DNA of 64,000 bases from Sinomonas cellulolyticus (GTDB lineage: Bacteria; Actinomycetota; Actinomycetes; Actinomycetales; Micrococcaceae), in the NCBI RefSeq assembly GCF_014656475.1, contig NZ_BNCM01000015.1:27170-91169 (forward strand). Reading direction: 5' to 3'. The translations under genes and the position numbers were made by a program. Positions 23,991-32,347 of this stretch are shown here, piece after piece. Position 1 is the first letter of the stretch. Each line of letters opens with the position of its first letter. The notes below the pieces were generated by a model. That model saw only the letters and a list, made by a program, of their open reading frames with translations. It did no database searches and was not told the DNA's origin.

Positions 23991-24779
23991 CTAAGGGATC
24001 GCCGGCTGGCCGGACGTGGCGCGGAGGGCGCGGGAGGCGCCGTGGGCCGCCGTCGTGAGGGCGACGACGACGCGCGGCACGAGGTCCGCGTCCGTGCGCG
24101 GGACGATCGCGTTGAGGGCGGCCGCGATCACGGGGCCCTCGGCCGTCCGGTCGGGACCGAACACGGGCACGGCCACGCCGATCCACTCGGTTCGCCCGAT
24201 TCCGGGCGGAGCCGCGAACCCCTTCTGGCGGATGTCGGCCAGAGTGCGGCGCAGCGCGGCCGGGTCGGTGAGGGTCTCGGGCGTGATCTTCTCGAGCGGC
24301 CCCGCGAGGGCGCGGGCCTGGACTGCGGCCTCGGAGAACGCGAGGAGGACGAGCCCGCTCGATGACGCGTGCAGCTGCATGCGCTGGGCGATGTTGGCGG
24401 CGTCGAGCGGCGACTCGGGCGCGGAGAGCCGCTCGACGTACAGGGCGCTGCCGCGGTCGAGCACGGCGAGCGTGACGTGGTGGTGGACCGCCGCCTGCAC
24501 GTCCTCCATGAACGGCAGGCAGGCCTCCCGCAGCGTCAGCGCGTGCGAGGCGCGGCTCGCGAGCTCCCACATGCGCAGACCGGGCCGGAGATCGCCCGCG
24601 GAGTCGCGCTCGAGCAGCCCGTGGCGGAGCAGCTCGTCGGCGAGCCGGTGCGTGGTGGTGAGCGGCAGCCCCGAGCGCCGGGCGAGACTGCTCAGGCTCA
24701 GCGCCGACGTGCTGCGGTCGAAGCAGCTGAGGATCCGCACCACCCGGCTGATGATGGAGTCACGGGTCGGCTCAGCCAT
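23991..24779 (-). CDS. IclR-family transcriptional regulator (first of two)
   Basis: A 262-residue IclR regulator. The N-terminal winged helix (residues 10-70, SSLARRSGLPLTTTHRLADEL) is followed by an effector-binding GAF-like domain (HHHVTLAVLDRGSALYVERL, LHASSSGLVLLAF). ATG 24779 has GAGGGACC directly upstream and lies 11 nt after the SDR stop, so the gene is the last of the dehydrogenase operon and precedes the P450 gene. It shares the phrases LREAxLPFMEDVQA, LYVERL/LYIERI and HATSTGLVL/HASSSGLVL with the IclR at 31562, so the pair is probably paralogous. Likely targets are the two similar palindromes in the cluster. Confidence 0.9.
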   Translation of the reverse strand: MAEPTRDSIISRVVRILSCFDRSTSALSLSSLARRSGLPLTTTHRLADELLRHGLLERDSAGDLRPGLRMWELASRASHALTLREACLPFMEDVQAAVHHHVTLAVLDRGSALYVERLSAPESPLDAANIAQRMQLHASSSGLVLLAFSEAAVQARALAGPLEKITPETLTDPAALRRTLADIRQKGFAAPPGIGRTEWIGVAVPVFGPDRTAEGPVIAAALNAIVPRTDADLVPRVVVALTTAAHGASRALRATSGQPAIP

Positions 24780-24790
24780 GGTCCCTCGTA

Positions 24791-25540
24791 TCAGACGGCG
24801 GTGTAGCCGCCGTCGACGGCGAGCACCGCGCCGACGACGAACGAGGCAGCGTCCGAGGCCAGGAAGGCGATGGCCTCGGCAACCTCCTCGGGCCGCGCGA
24901 GCCGCCCGATCGGCTGCCTCGCGGCCATCGTGGCCCGCACGTCCGCGGGGAGCCCCGCGACCAGAGGCGTGTCCGCATACCCGGGCGCGACGGCGTTGAC
25001 CCGGATCCCGCTCGCGGCGTATGTCACGGCCGCGGACCGTGTCAGGTTCGCAACACCGGCCTTCGCCGCCGAGTAGGAGGAGCTGTTCGGCTGCCCGACT
25101 GTGCCGAGGATCGAGGAGACGTTGACGATCGCCCCGGAGCCGGCCGCGGACATGTGCCGCAGGGCATGCTTGCCGCACAGCGCCACGCCGGTCAGGTCGA
25201 TCTCGATCACGCGGCGCCAGGCGGCGACGTCGAGCTCGTGCAGCGGCGCCTTCGGCTCGGCGATCCCGGCGTTGGCCACGAGCACGTCGAGCGAGCCGAA
25301 CTCGGCGGCCGCGCGGTCCATGAGCGCGGCCACCGAGTCCTCGTCCGTCACGTCGGTGCGCACCCACAGCGCGCGGTGGCCAGCGCCGCGGAGGAAGCGT
25401 GCGACGTCGTCCGCGCCCTCCGCGACGTCCCCGATCACGACGGCGGCGCCCCGCTCGGCGAGCAGCCGCGCCGTCGCGGCGCCGATGCCCGACGCCGCTC
25501 CGGTCACGACTGCCGTCTTCCCGGCGAATGCTCCATCCAC
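24791..25540 (-). CDS. SDR-family NAD(P)-dependent oxidoreductase (distal)
   Basis: A 249-residue classical short-chain dehydrogenase. The cofactor motif TGAASGIG lies at residues 14-21, NAG near 90, and the catalytic Ser/Tyr/Lys in VSSILG and YSAAK (near 143-161); the C-terminus DGGYTAV is typical. The GTG start at 25540 follows the stop of the other SDR directly, with no gap, so translation is coupled. Classical SDRs of this type interconvert alcohols and ketones on ring compounds or acyl chains. Its position between two KstD-like dehydrogenases and a P450 suggests oxidation of a hydroxyl made or exposed by the pathway. Confidence 0.92.
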   Translation of the reverse strand: MDGAFAGKTAVVTGAASGIGAATARLLAERGAAVVIGDVAEGADDVARFLRGAGHRALWVRTDVTDEDSVAALMDRAAAEFGSLDVLVANAGIAEPKAPLHELDVAAWRRVIEIDLTGVALCGKHALRHMSAAGSGAIVNVSSILGTVGQPNSSSYSAAKAGVANLTRSAAVTYAASGIRVNAVAPGYADTPLVAGLPADVRATMAARQPIGRLARPEEVAEAIAFLASDAASFVVGAVLAVDGGYTAV

Positions 25541-26320
25541 TCAGGCGTCCTGGCGGAGGTTGTTGCCGGCGGTCTCGCCGCCGTCGATCGCGAGGTTCGC
25601 CCCGGTCATGAAGCTCGACTCGTCCGAGGCGAGGAACACGATCAGGTCCGAGATCTCCTGTGTCTCGGCGTCGCGGCCGAGGGGGATCTGCCCGAAGCCG
25701 CGCTTCAGCCCGGCGGTCATGGGCGTCTTGACCGAGCCGGGATGCACCGAGTTGACCCGGATGTTGTACGGGCCGAGGTCCATGGCGCTCGTCTTGGTAA
25801 GTCCCTGGACTCCCCACTTCGCGGCCGCGTACGCCGCGCGGTTCTTGAACCCGACGAGCCCCGCGATGGAGGAGATGTTGATGATCGACCCGCCCGCGGC
25901 CTTCATGGCCGGCACGGCGGCCTTCATGCCGAGGAAGTTCCCGGTCAGGTCTATCTCGATCGTGCGGCGCCACTCGTCAACGTCCGCGTCCTCGACGCTG
26001 CCGCGCGTGAAGATTCCGGCATTGTTCACGAGGACGTCGAGCGTCCCGAAGCGCTCGACGGCGGCGCTCACCGCCGCGGTCCAGCTCTCGTAGTCGGTGA
26101 CGTCCAGATGGACGAAGAGTGCGACGTCGCGGTCCGTTCCGTCGTTGAACTCGGCGTTGATCTTCTCCGCGAGGGCCCGCCCCTCGTCCTCGAGCAGGTC
26201 TGCGATGACGACGCTCGCGCCGTGCGCTGCGAGGACCTGCGCGTGCGAGGCGCCCATGCCCCGGGCCGCGCCCGAGATGAGGGCAACCTTGCCGCCGACC
26301 CGGTCCGATACCAGGCTCAT
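25541..26320 (-). CDS. SDR-family NAD(P)-dependent oxidoreductase (proximal)
   Basis: A 259-residue classical SDR. The cofactor motif GAARGMG sits near residue 17, NNAG near 99, and the active-site Ser and YAAAK near 147-164. ATG 26320 has AGGAGG upstream and overlaps the KstD-like gene by 4 nt. Its closest relatives by motif are 3-alpha/20-beta-hydroxysteroid and cyclohexanol dehydrogenases (INISSIAGLVG, then VNSVHPGSVKTPM), though the assignment rests on family resemblance only. It differs from the adjacent SDR enough to suggest a separate step and not a recent duplication. Confidence 0.92.
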   Translation of the reverse strand: MSLVSDRVGGKVALISGAARGMGASHAQVLAAHGASVVIADLLEDEGRALAEKINAEFNDGTDRDVALFVHLDVTDYESWTAAVSAAVERFGTLDVLVNNAGIFTRGSVEDADVDEWRRTIEIDLTGNFLGMKAAVPAMKAAGGSIINISSIAGLVGFKNRAAYAAAKWGVQGLTKTSAMDLGPYNIRVNSVHPGSVKTPMTAGLKRGFGQIPLGRDAETQEISDLIVFLASDESSFMTGANLAIDGGETAGNNLRQDA

Positions 26321-28059
26321 CGTGCCGCCTCCTGCGTCACCTCGAGTGCCCGCTCCACACCCCGGGCCGCGGCCAGCCGCGCGATGTCGCGCCCCGCCCG
26401 ATACCCGAACACGAGCGCCGCGCCGATGTGGGAGCCGTAGCCCGGGTAGCCGCCGCCGAACACGCTGCGCGCGGCGGCCCCGACAGCGAAGAGGCCGGGG
26501 ATGGGGGTACCCTCCTCGGTCACCACCACGTTGTCGGAGTCGACGGCGATGCCCGCGAACGTGCCCAGATCGCCCATCTGGATCTTGGCCGCGTAGTACG
26601 GGCCCTTGTCCAGGGGAGCGAGGTTGGGGTTGGGCTTGTGCTCCATGTCGCCGCGGAAGTGGTTGTACTCGGTCGAGCCCCGACCGAACTCCGGGTCCAC
26701 GCCGGCGCGCGCGCCCTCGTTGAACGCGGCCACCGTCTGCTTGAGGCCCGCGGCGTTGACGCCGATCTTGCCCGCGAGCTCCTCGAGCGTGTTCCCCTTG
26801 ACCAGGTACCCCATCTTGTAGAAGTAGCCGCGCGGCATGGGCCACGGCTTGGCGTAGCCGATCCCGTACTTGTGCATCGTCTTCTCGTCCGCGATGACCC
26901 AGCCGAACGTCTTGTCCTCGCCGGCGTTGTGGGCGATCATCTGGCCGCCGAAGTCGTGGTAGCTCAGGGCCTCGTTGCCGAACCGCTTACCGTGGCGGTC
27001 CACCGCGATGAGGCCCGGCAGGCCGATCGCACGCAGGTGCGGGAAGAGGCGCTGGCGGCCGTCGCGGAAGCGGAACACGGTCACGGGCGCCCACGAGCCC
27101 ACGGAGGAGACGGCGTCGTCGATCCGGCCACCCGCGGCGAGGGCCATCGTGGCGGCGTCGCCGCCGTGGCCCACGGTGGGAGTGAAGTGGTCGTCGCCTG
27201 CTGCGTCGTGCGGGAAGTACTTCCTGCGCAGCTCGGTGTTCCCCGAGAACCCCCCGGCGGCGAGGACGACGCCGAGCTTCGCCTCGACCCGCACCGCGTG
27301 CTCCCCGCCGAGGACCGCGCCGGTGACGGCGCCGTCGTCGCCCCTCGTGAGCTCGAGCACGGGCGAGGACTTCCACATCCGCACGCCGGCGTCGTAGGCG
27401 CTCTTGACCATGAGGGTCATGAGGGCGTTGCCGTTGGAGCGGAGCACGGGGCGGCGGTAGCGGGCGGCGTCGAACCACGTGCGCAGGAGCTTCTTCGCGA
27501 CGTACACGAACGACTTCACGGACTGGTTCACGTGGAAGAACTCGTTGATGTCCGGGCCCACCTGGGGCATGTACCCGAAGACGGTGTAGGAGGACATGTA
27601 CGGCTGCATGAGCAGGCGCTTGTCGCCGAGGATCCGGGCATCCGTGTCCTTGGGCAGGATGGCGCGGCCGCCGAGCCGCGCGCCCGGGAGGTCCATCTGG
27701 TAGTCGGGCGCCTTCTCGGGGTAGACGAACTCGACGTCGGTCTCCCGCTCGAAGAAGTCCAGCGCCTCGGGGACGGTGTCCAGGAACTGCGCCACGCCGT
27801 CGGCGTTGTACGTGTCGGGGGCGAGGTTCTTCAGGTAGGTCTCGATCTCCTCACGCGTGTCCCCGGCGGCCGCCCCCGCCTTGTTGCCGGGCACCCAAGC
27901 CCAGCCGGCGGAGATCGCCGTCGTGCCGCCGAAGTACTGCTCCTTCTCGGCGACGATCACGCTCAGGCCCTGGCTGGCGGCCTTGAGGGCGGCCGCCATG
28001 CCGGCGGCTCCGGACCCGACCACGAGGACGTCGCAGGCAATGGTCTTGTTCTGCTTCAC
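26317..28059 (-). CDS. KstD-like FAD-dependent dehydrogenase (first of two)
   Basis: A 580-residue flavoprotein of the fumarate reductase/3-ketosteroid delta1-dehydrogenase family. The FAD motif GSGAAGMAAA begins at residue 15, with GGTTAISAG near 44. The C-terminal GGYPGYGSHIG (near 538) keeps the Tyr-x3-Gly pair that in KstD supplies the acid residue and backbone contact for the C3 keto oxygen. These enzymes introduce a double bond next to a ring ketone. The gene sits between the MHS transporter (18 nt away) and the SDR (4-nt overlap). It is only distantly like the second copy at 29753, so they may act on different ring positions or intermediates. Confidence 0.88.
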   Translation of the reverse strand: MKQNKTIACDVLVVGSGAAGMAAALKAASQGLSVIVAEKEQYFGGTTAISAGWAWVPGNKAGAAAGDTREEIETYLKNLAPDTYNADGVAQFLDTVPEALDFFERETDVEFVYPEKAPDYQMDLPGARLGGRAILPKDTDARILGDKRLLMQPYMSSYTVFGYMPQVGPDINEFFHVNQSVKSFVYVAKKLLRTWFDAARYRRPVLRSNGNALMTLMVKSAYDAGVRMWKSSPVLELTRGDDGAVTGAVLGGEHAVRVEAKLGVVLAAGGFSGNTELRRKYFPHDAAGDDHFTPTVGHGGDAATMALAAGGRIDDAVSSVGSWAPVTVFRFRDGRQRLFPHLRAIGLPGLIAVDRHGKRFGNEALSYHDFGGQMIAHNAGEDKTFGWVIADEKTMHKYGIGYAKPWPMPRGYFYKMGYLVKGNTLEELAGKIGVNAAGLKQTVAAFNEGARAGVDPEFGRGSTEYNHFRGDMEHKPNPNLAPLDKGPYYAAKIQMGDLGTFAGIAVDSDNVVVTEEGTPIPGLFAVGAAARSVFGGGYPGYGSHIGAALVFGYRAGRDIARLAAARGVERALEVTQEAAR

Positions 28060-28077
28060 AGTGCTGTCCGTTCCGTC

Positions 28078-29454
28078 TCAGTTGCCGCGGCTCGTCGCGG
28101 CCAGGTAGGGCTCGCCGAGCTCGTCGATGGGGGTGTGGGCGGTCTCCCGCGAGGTCAGGGCGGCGATCACCGCAGCGAGCGCGCAGGCCGCGCCGAAGAC
28201 AGCCACCGGGACCCAGCCGGTGGGGCCCGAGGTCATGAGCAAGCCGCCGATCATCGGGCCGAAGCCCGCCACGAGGAGGCCGAGCTGGTTGCCCAGCGCC
28301 ATGCCGGAGTAGCGGACCGGGGCCGCGAACAGTTCGGCGAAGAAGCCTGGCCAGACGCCGTTGAAGCCCGAGTAGAGCACGGTCATGAACGCGAAGCTCA
28401 CGATGAACACGAGGACGAGGTTGCCCGTGCCGAGTGCCCAGAAGTACGCGAACAGTGCGGCGGTGCACCCGACCATGGCGGTGATCATGAGCGGCTTGCG
28501 GCCGATCCTGTCGGAGAGCGCGGCGACGGCGGGCATGACCAGCATCGACAGGCCGATCGTCACGGCGTTGATCGTGAGGATCGCGCCCTTGTCGAGGCCG
28601 CCATGGGCCGTCGCGTAGGAGAGGCCGAAGACCGTGAAGATGGTCTGCATGACCGAGAAGATCGACATGAACAGGACGCGCACCACGTCCGCGGCCTGGT
28701 AGCGCAGCACCTGGCCGAGGGGCAGCTTGCGAACCTCTCCTTCGTCCTTGGCCTCCTCGAAGACCGGCGTCTCCTCCAGATGGGTCCGGACCCAGTAGGC
28801 GATCGCGAGCACCACGATCGAGCACCAGAACGGGACGCGCCAGCCCCACGACATGAGGTCGGCCTTGGGCAGCGCCGTGATCGGGACGAACACGAGGGTC
28901 GCGAGCACCATGCCGGACGCATAGCCGGTCATGACGAACGAGGTGAAGAAGCCCCGGCGCCCCTCGGGCGAGTGCTCGAGCGTGAGTGTCGAGGCGCCTG
29001 CCGACTCAGCTCCCGCGGAGAAGCCCTGCAGGAGCCGGCCGAGGGTCAGGAGCACGGGCGCGAGGAGCCCCACTGCGTCGTACGTCGGGAGGAAGCCGAT
29101 GCCGAGCGACGCCAGCCCCATGAGCGAGAGCGTCACGAGGAGCACGTTCCGCCGGCCGAGGCGGTCGCCGAAGTGGCCCATGACCATACCCCCGAGCGGG
29201 CGGGCCACGTACGCGACGCCGAACGTGGCGAACGCGGCCACGAGCCCCGCAGTGGGGTTGTCGGCCGGGAAGAACAGGGCCGGGAACACGAGTGCCGCTG
29301 CGGTTCCGTAGATGAAGAAGTCGTAGTACTCGAGCGTGGAGCCGAGGAACGAGGCGAGTGCGGCCTTGCGCGGCGTCTTGCGGTGGCCGTGGGCGCCTGA
29401 GGCGGCGGACGACGGCGCGTGGCCGGCCTGGGTGGTACGAGCGACGTTGCTCAT
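28078..29454 (-). CDS. MHS-family MFS transporter (probable substrate importer)
   Basis: A 458-residue transporter with 12 predicted helices. It has the MHS hallmarks LEYYDFFIYGTAAAL in helix 1 and GHFGDRLGRRN (motif A, near residue 98) in loop 2-3, and GFSAGAESAGA in helix 4. Relatives take up metabolites such as shikimate, 4-hydroxybenzoate or dicarboxylates by proton symport. It overlaps the Dabb gene by 4 nt and is followed 18 nt on by a KstD-like gene. This places uptake inside the catabolic operon and argues that the substrate is imported rather than made by the cell. The first 132 residues resemble the partial transporter at 1-396. Confidence 0.92.
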   Translation of the reverse strand: MSNVARTTQAGHAPSSAASGAHGHRKTPRKAALASFLGSTLEYYDFFIYGTAAALVFPALFFPADNPTAGLVAAFATFGVAYVARPLGGMVMGHFGDRLGRRNVLLVTLSLMGLASLGIGFLPTYDAVGLLAPVLLTLGRLLQGFSAGAESAGASTLTLEHSPEGRRGFFTSFVMTGYASGMVLATLVFVPITALPKADLMSWGWRVPFWCSIVVLAIAYWVRTHLEETPVFEEAKDEGEVRKLPLGQVLRYQAADVVRVLFMSIFSVMQTIFTVFGLSYATAHGGLDKGAILTINAVTIGLSMLVMPAVAALSDRIGRKPLMITAMVGCTAALFAYFWALGTGNLVLVFIVSFAFMTVLYSGFNGVWPGFFAELFAAPVRYSGMALGNQLGLLVAGFGPMIGGLLMTSGPTGWVPVAVFGAACALAAVIAALTSRETAHTPIDELGEPYLAATSRGN

Positions 29455-29756
29455 GGGGTGTCCTTGGGGATCTCGAAGTCGACGGAGATGATCTGCTCGC
29501 TGTTGGGGAAGGAGTACTTCTTGAGCGGTTCATGGAGGGGATGGGTGTTGTACACCTCGATGTCGGCCACCGACTCGAAGTCCGCGACGATCGCGTAGTC
29601 GAAGGCCCGCTCGGACCGGATCACGTCCGGCCCGTGCGTGAGGGCGATGAGGCCGGGGATGTTGCCGCGCATGCGGTCCAGCCCGGCGGTCCAGGCCTCG
29701 CGCTGCTCTGCCGGGAAGTCCGGCTTGAACTTGAAGAGGACGGCGTGCCGGATCAT
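29451..29756 (-). CDS. Dabb-family (dimeric alpha/beta-barrel) protein
   Basis: A 101-residue stress-responsive A/B-barrel (Dabb) protein: MIRHAVLFKFKPD, a central MRGNIPGL, FDYAIVADFESVADIEVY and the HP of THPLHEP, all in the family order. Starts at ATG 29756 and overlaps both neighbours by 4 nt, so it is firmly within the operon. Dabb proteins include polyketide and olivetolic acid cyclases and many ring-handling helpers in catabolic operons; most have no known activity. Here a non-redox step, such as cyclisation, hydration or isomerisation of an intermediate, is a reasonable guess. Confidence 0.88.
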   Translation of the reverse strand: MIRHAVLFKFKPDFPAEQREAWTAGLDRMRGNIPGLIALTHGPDVIRSERAFDYAIVADFESVADIEVYNTHPLHEPLKKYSFPNSEQIISVDFEIPKDTP

Positions 29757-31456
29757 CGCGCGGCTCCCGCGAGGTCGGCGAGGCCGGCCGCGGAGGAGGC
29801 CTCGCCGTCGTGCGCCGCGGCCTGCCCTGCGATGGTGCGGCCGGCGAGGTAGCCCATGGTCATGAGCGGCCCGAGGGTCGCGCCGGCGCCCGGGTACCCG
29901 GAGGCGTAGGCGCTCTCGGTCGCGTTGCCCACGGCGAAGAGGCCGGTGATGGGCGCGCCGTCGACGTCGAGCACCCGCGCCGTTCCGTCGGTCGCGATGC
30001 CGCCGTTCGTGCCGAAGGCGCCGTTGACGACCTCGAGGGCGTAGAACGGTCCCCGCTCGAGCGGGCCGAGGGACGGGTTCGGCCACGCGTTGGCGGCGTC
30101 GCCCCAGTACTTGTCGTAGGCGGTCTCGCCGCGGTGGAAGTCCGGATCCTCGCCCTTCTGCGCGAGGGCGTTGAAGCGCTCGACGGTCGCGACGAGATTC
30201 TCCGCATGCACGCCGATCTTCGCGGCCAGCTCCTCGAGCGTTGCGCCCTCGATGAGGTAGTCCGGCGTCGGCTCGCCCGCGCGGTGGGACAGGACCCCAT
30301 ACCGCTCGAGGTACGACTGGTCGAAGACCACGTGTGCCGGGGTGTTGAGCGTGGTGTTGTTGGGGGAGTCCCACGACTGGAGCGCACGTGCGAGGTCGTT
30401 GTAGTTCTGGGACTCGTTGGCGAAGCGCTTCCCGTGCCGGTTGACCATGATCGAGCCCGGGCCCTGGCGCTCGAACCGCAGGAGCGTGCCGATCGGCTGG
30501 CCGTCACGCGTGTCCCCGGTGATCGACATGGGAGCCCACCAGGCCTCTCGCGTCCCGCGCGTCTGCGCACCGATGCGCTGCGCCATGCGCAGGCCGTCGC
30601 CCTCGTTGGTGGGCGGGGAGCACATCGTGTAGAGGCGGCTCGCGAGCATGGAGTCGGCGAGCGTGTGGTCCCACTCGAACCCGCCGGTCGCGATCACCAC
30701 GGCCTCCGTCGCGTCGATCCGCTCGCCGGACGCGAGCACGACGCCGGTGACGCGCCCGCCGTCGTCGGCCCCCTGACCGCTGTAGGCGAGGTGTTCGCCG
30801 CGTGCCTCGACTGCGACGTGCGCGCCCTCGCGGATCGCAGCAGCGAGCAGCATCGCAACGAGGGCGCGGCCCTTTGCGACGAGCCCGGCCTTGGCGCGGG
30901 CGTCAAGCTCGCCCCAGGGGAAGCGGGTGAATGCGCCCCAGTCCTCGTATTCCTGCATGGTGAACGGTGCGCGGCCGTCGGAGCGGACATGCTGGGCGAG
31001 GTCGCCGAGGAGCTGGTCGATGTTTGCCAGCTGCGGCTCGATGGTCCGGCCTCCGTCCACGGAGCCCGGGAGGTCCTGACGGTAGTCGGGAAAGTTGTCG
31101 AGGTAGATGAACCTGACACCGAGCTCCTGCTCGACGAAGCCGAGCATCGAGTCGCCGTGGTTCACGGCGGCCGCGAAGAGCTCTTCGCGGCCGCGGCCAC
31201 GGGAGACGGCGCGGACGTACTCGAGCGCCTTGTCCACCGAGTCCTCGAAACCGGCGTGGCGCGCATGGTGGTTGGCGGCGATCCAGAGCATGCCGCCGGA
31301 GATGGCGCTCGTGCCGCCGAGGAGGGGCGCCTTCTCGAGGATGAGGACTGACTTGCCCGAGTGCGCCGCGGTGGCGGCGGCGGTGAGGGCTCCCGCGCCC
31401 GAGCCGAGGACGACGACGTCGTACGTGCTGCGCGGGGAACCGACGAGGTACTTCAT
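29753..31456 (-). CDS. KstD-like FAD-dependent dehydrogenase (second)
   Basis: A 567-residue flavoprotein of the KstD/fumarate reductase family and the first gene of the catabolic operon. The FAD motif GSGAGALTAA starts at residue 18, with GGTSAISGG near 48. The C-terminal YPGAGATLGP (near 520) matches the KstD active-site segment closely, keeping Tyr and Gly four residues apart. Its start is preceded by the candidate operator at 31531-31547. The extreme C-terminus contains a copy of the 13-bp motif (29803-29815), encoding AHDGE in a loose tail. Ring dehydrogenation next to a ketone is the inferred reaction. Confidence 0.9.
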   Translation of the reverse strand: MKYLVGSPRSTYDVVVLGSGAGALTAAATAAHSGKSVLILEKAPLLGGTSAISGGMLWIAANHHARHAGFEDSVDKALEYVRAVSRGRGREELFAAAVNHGDSMLGFVEQELGVRFIYLDNFPDYRQDLPGSVDGGRTIEPQLANIDQLLGDLAQHVRSDGRAPFTMQEYEDWGAFTRFPWGELDARAKAGLVAKGRALVAMLLAAAIREGAHVAVEARGEHLAYSGQGADDGGRVTGVVLASGERIDATEAVVIATGGFEWDHTLADSMLASRLYTMCSPPTNEGDGLRMAQRIGAQTRGTREAWWAPMSITGDTRDGQPIGTLLRFERQGPGSIMVNRHGKRFANESQNYNDLARALQSWDSPNNTTLNTPAHVVFDQSYLERYGVLSHRAGEPTPDYLIEGATLEELAAKIGVHAENLVATVERFNALAQKGEDPDFHRGETAYDKYWGDAANAWPNPSLGPLERGPFYALEVVNGAFGTNGGIATDGTARVLDVDGAPITGLFAVGNATESAYASGYPGAGATLGPLMTMGYLAGRTIAGQAAAHDGEASSAAGLADLAGAAR

Positions 31457-31530
31457 GATGACTCTCCTTCGAGCCGGGTGAACTGGCTGGAATCGAGAGT
31501 CCCATCGGAGGGTGTCTTATGGATCACACT

Positions 31531-31547
31531 TTCCCGATGATCGGGAA
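31531..31547. promoter_or_regulatory. 17-bp palindrome upstream of the catabolic operon
   Basis: TTCCCGAT-G-ATCGGGAA is a perfect palindrome with 8-bp arms, 75-91 bp before the first KstD-like start and directly after the second IclR gene. Its form suits an IclR dimer. The similar dyad at 23878-23894 strengthens the case. Confidence 0.6.
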
Positions 31548-31561
31548 GATCATCCTGTGCG

Positions 31562-32344
31562 CTACAGGCTCCTCCGCACCGCGTCGCGCAGCGTCCCGTC
31601 CCATCCGAGCGCACGGGAAACGCCTCGGGCCGCCGTCTGGAGGGCGGTGATGGACGTCTGCAGGGGGCCGCCCAAGCGGGGGATCACGACGCTGAGCGCG
31701 GCGATGGCCTTCCCGTCGGCATTGAATATCGGCACGGCGACACCGGTGGACTCCTGCACGATGGTGCCGGCCATGACGCTGTAGCCCATCCGGCGGACCT
31801 CGGCGAGTTCGCGCCGGAGCTCGTCCGGATCGGTGGTGGTGGTGTCGGTGTACCTCTTCAGGCGACGGCGCAGGAGGAGCTCCTGGTCCTCCGCCGGCCC
31901 CAAAGCGGTGAGGACCAGGCCCGTTGACGTGGCATGGATCGGAAGCCGCCCCGCGACCTTGGTGATGTTGATCGTCGACTCGTTCGAGCCGATGCGCTCG
32001 ATGTAGAGCACCTCGTTCTTCTCGATGATCCCCAGGACCGTATGGTGCCCCACCACCGCCTGCACGTCTTCCATGAACGGGAGCGCAGCCTCGCGCAGGC
32101 CGAGCACTTTCGAGCTGCGCGAGACCAGCTCCCACAGGCGGGTGCCGAGACGGAGCAGCTGCCCGTCACGCTCGAGCACCGACTCGGCCAGGAGTTCCTC
32201 CACGATCCGGTACGCCGTGCTGCTCGGCAGCCCCGTGCGGCGCGCGAGCTCGGCCGCGCTCAGAGAGCGGTGCTCGCCGTCGAATGCCTCGATGACCCGG
32301 ATGATCCGGTGCGCCATCGATTCACCCGAGGGCGAGTTCGCCAC
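31562..32344 (-). CDS. IclR-family transcriptional regulator (second of two)
   Basis: A 260-residue IclR regulator with an N-terminal winged helix (LSAAELARRTGLPSSTAYRIVEELL, residues ~28-52) and an effector domain from ~residue 80 (HHTVLGIIEKNEVLYIERIG, IHATSTGLVLTALG). GTG 32344 lies 3 nt after the preceding gene's stop; ATG 32317 is an alternative, and neither has a strong ribosome binding site. The gene precedes the catabolic operon by 105 bp, with the 17-bp palindrome in that gap, so it is the better candidate for controlling the KstD2-Dabb-MFS-KstD1-SDR-SDR-IclR transcript. Confidence 0.9.
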   Translation of the reverse strand: MANSPSGESMAHRIIRVIEAFDGEHRSLSAAELARRTGLPSSTAYRIVEELLAESVLERDGQLLRLGTRLWELVSRSSKVLGLREAALPFMEDVQAVVGHHTVLGIIEKNEVLYIERIGSNESTINITKVAGRLPIHATSTGLVLTALGPAEDQELLLRRRLKRYTDTTTTDPDELRRELAEVRRMGYSVMAGTIVQESTGVAVPIFNADGKAIAALSVVIPRLGGPLQTSITALQTAARGVSRALGWDGTLRDAVRRSL

Positions 32345-32347
32345 GTC

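Noticed and set aside
23991..25973. 660-residue fusion of an SDR-like region and IclR
   Set aside because: The upstream part is the two SDR genes read out of frame. IclR starts at ATG 24779 with its own ribosome binding site.
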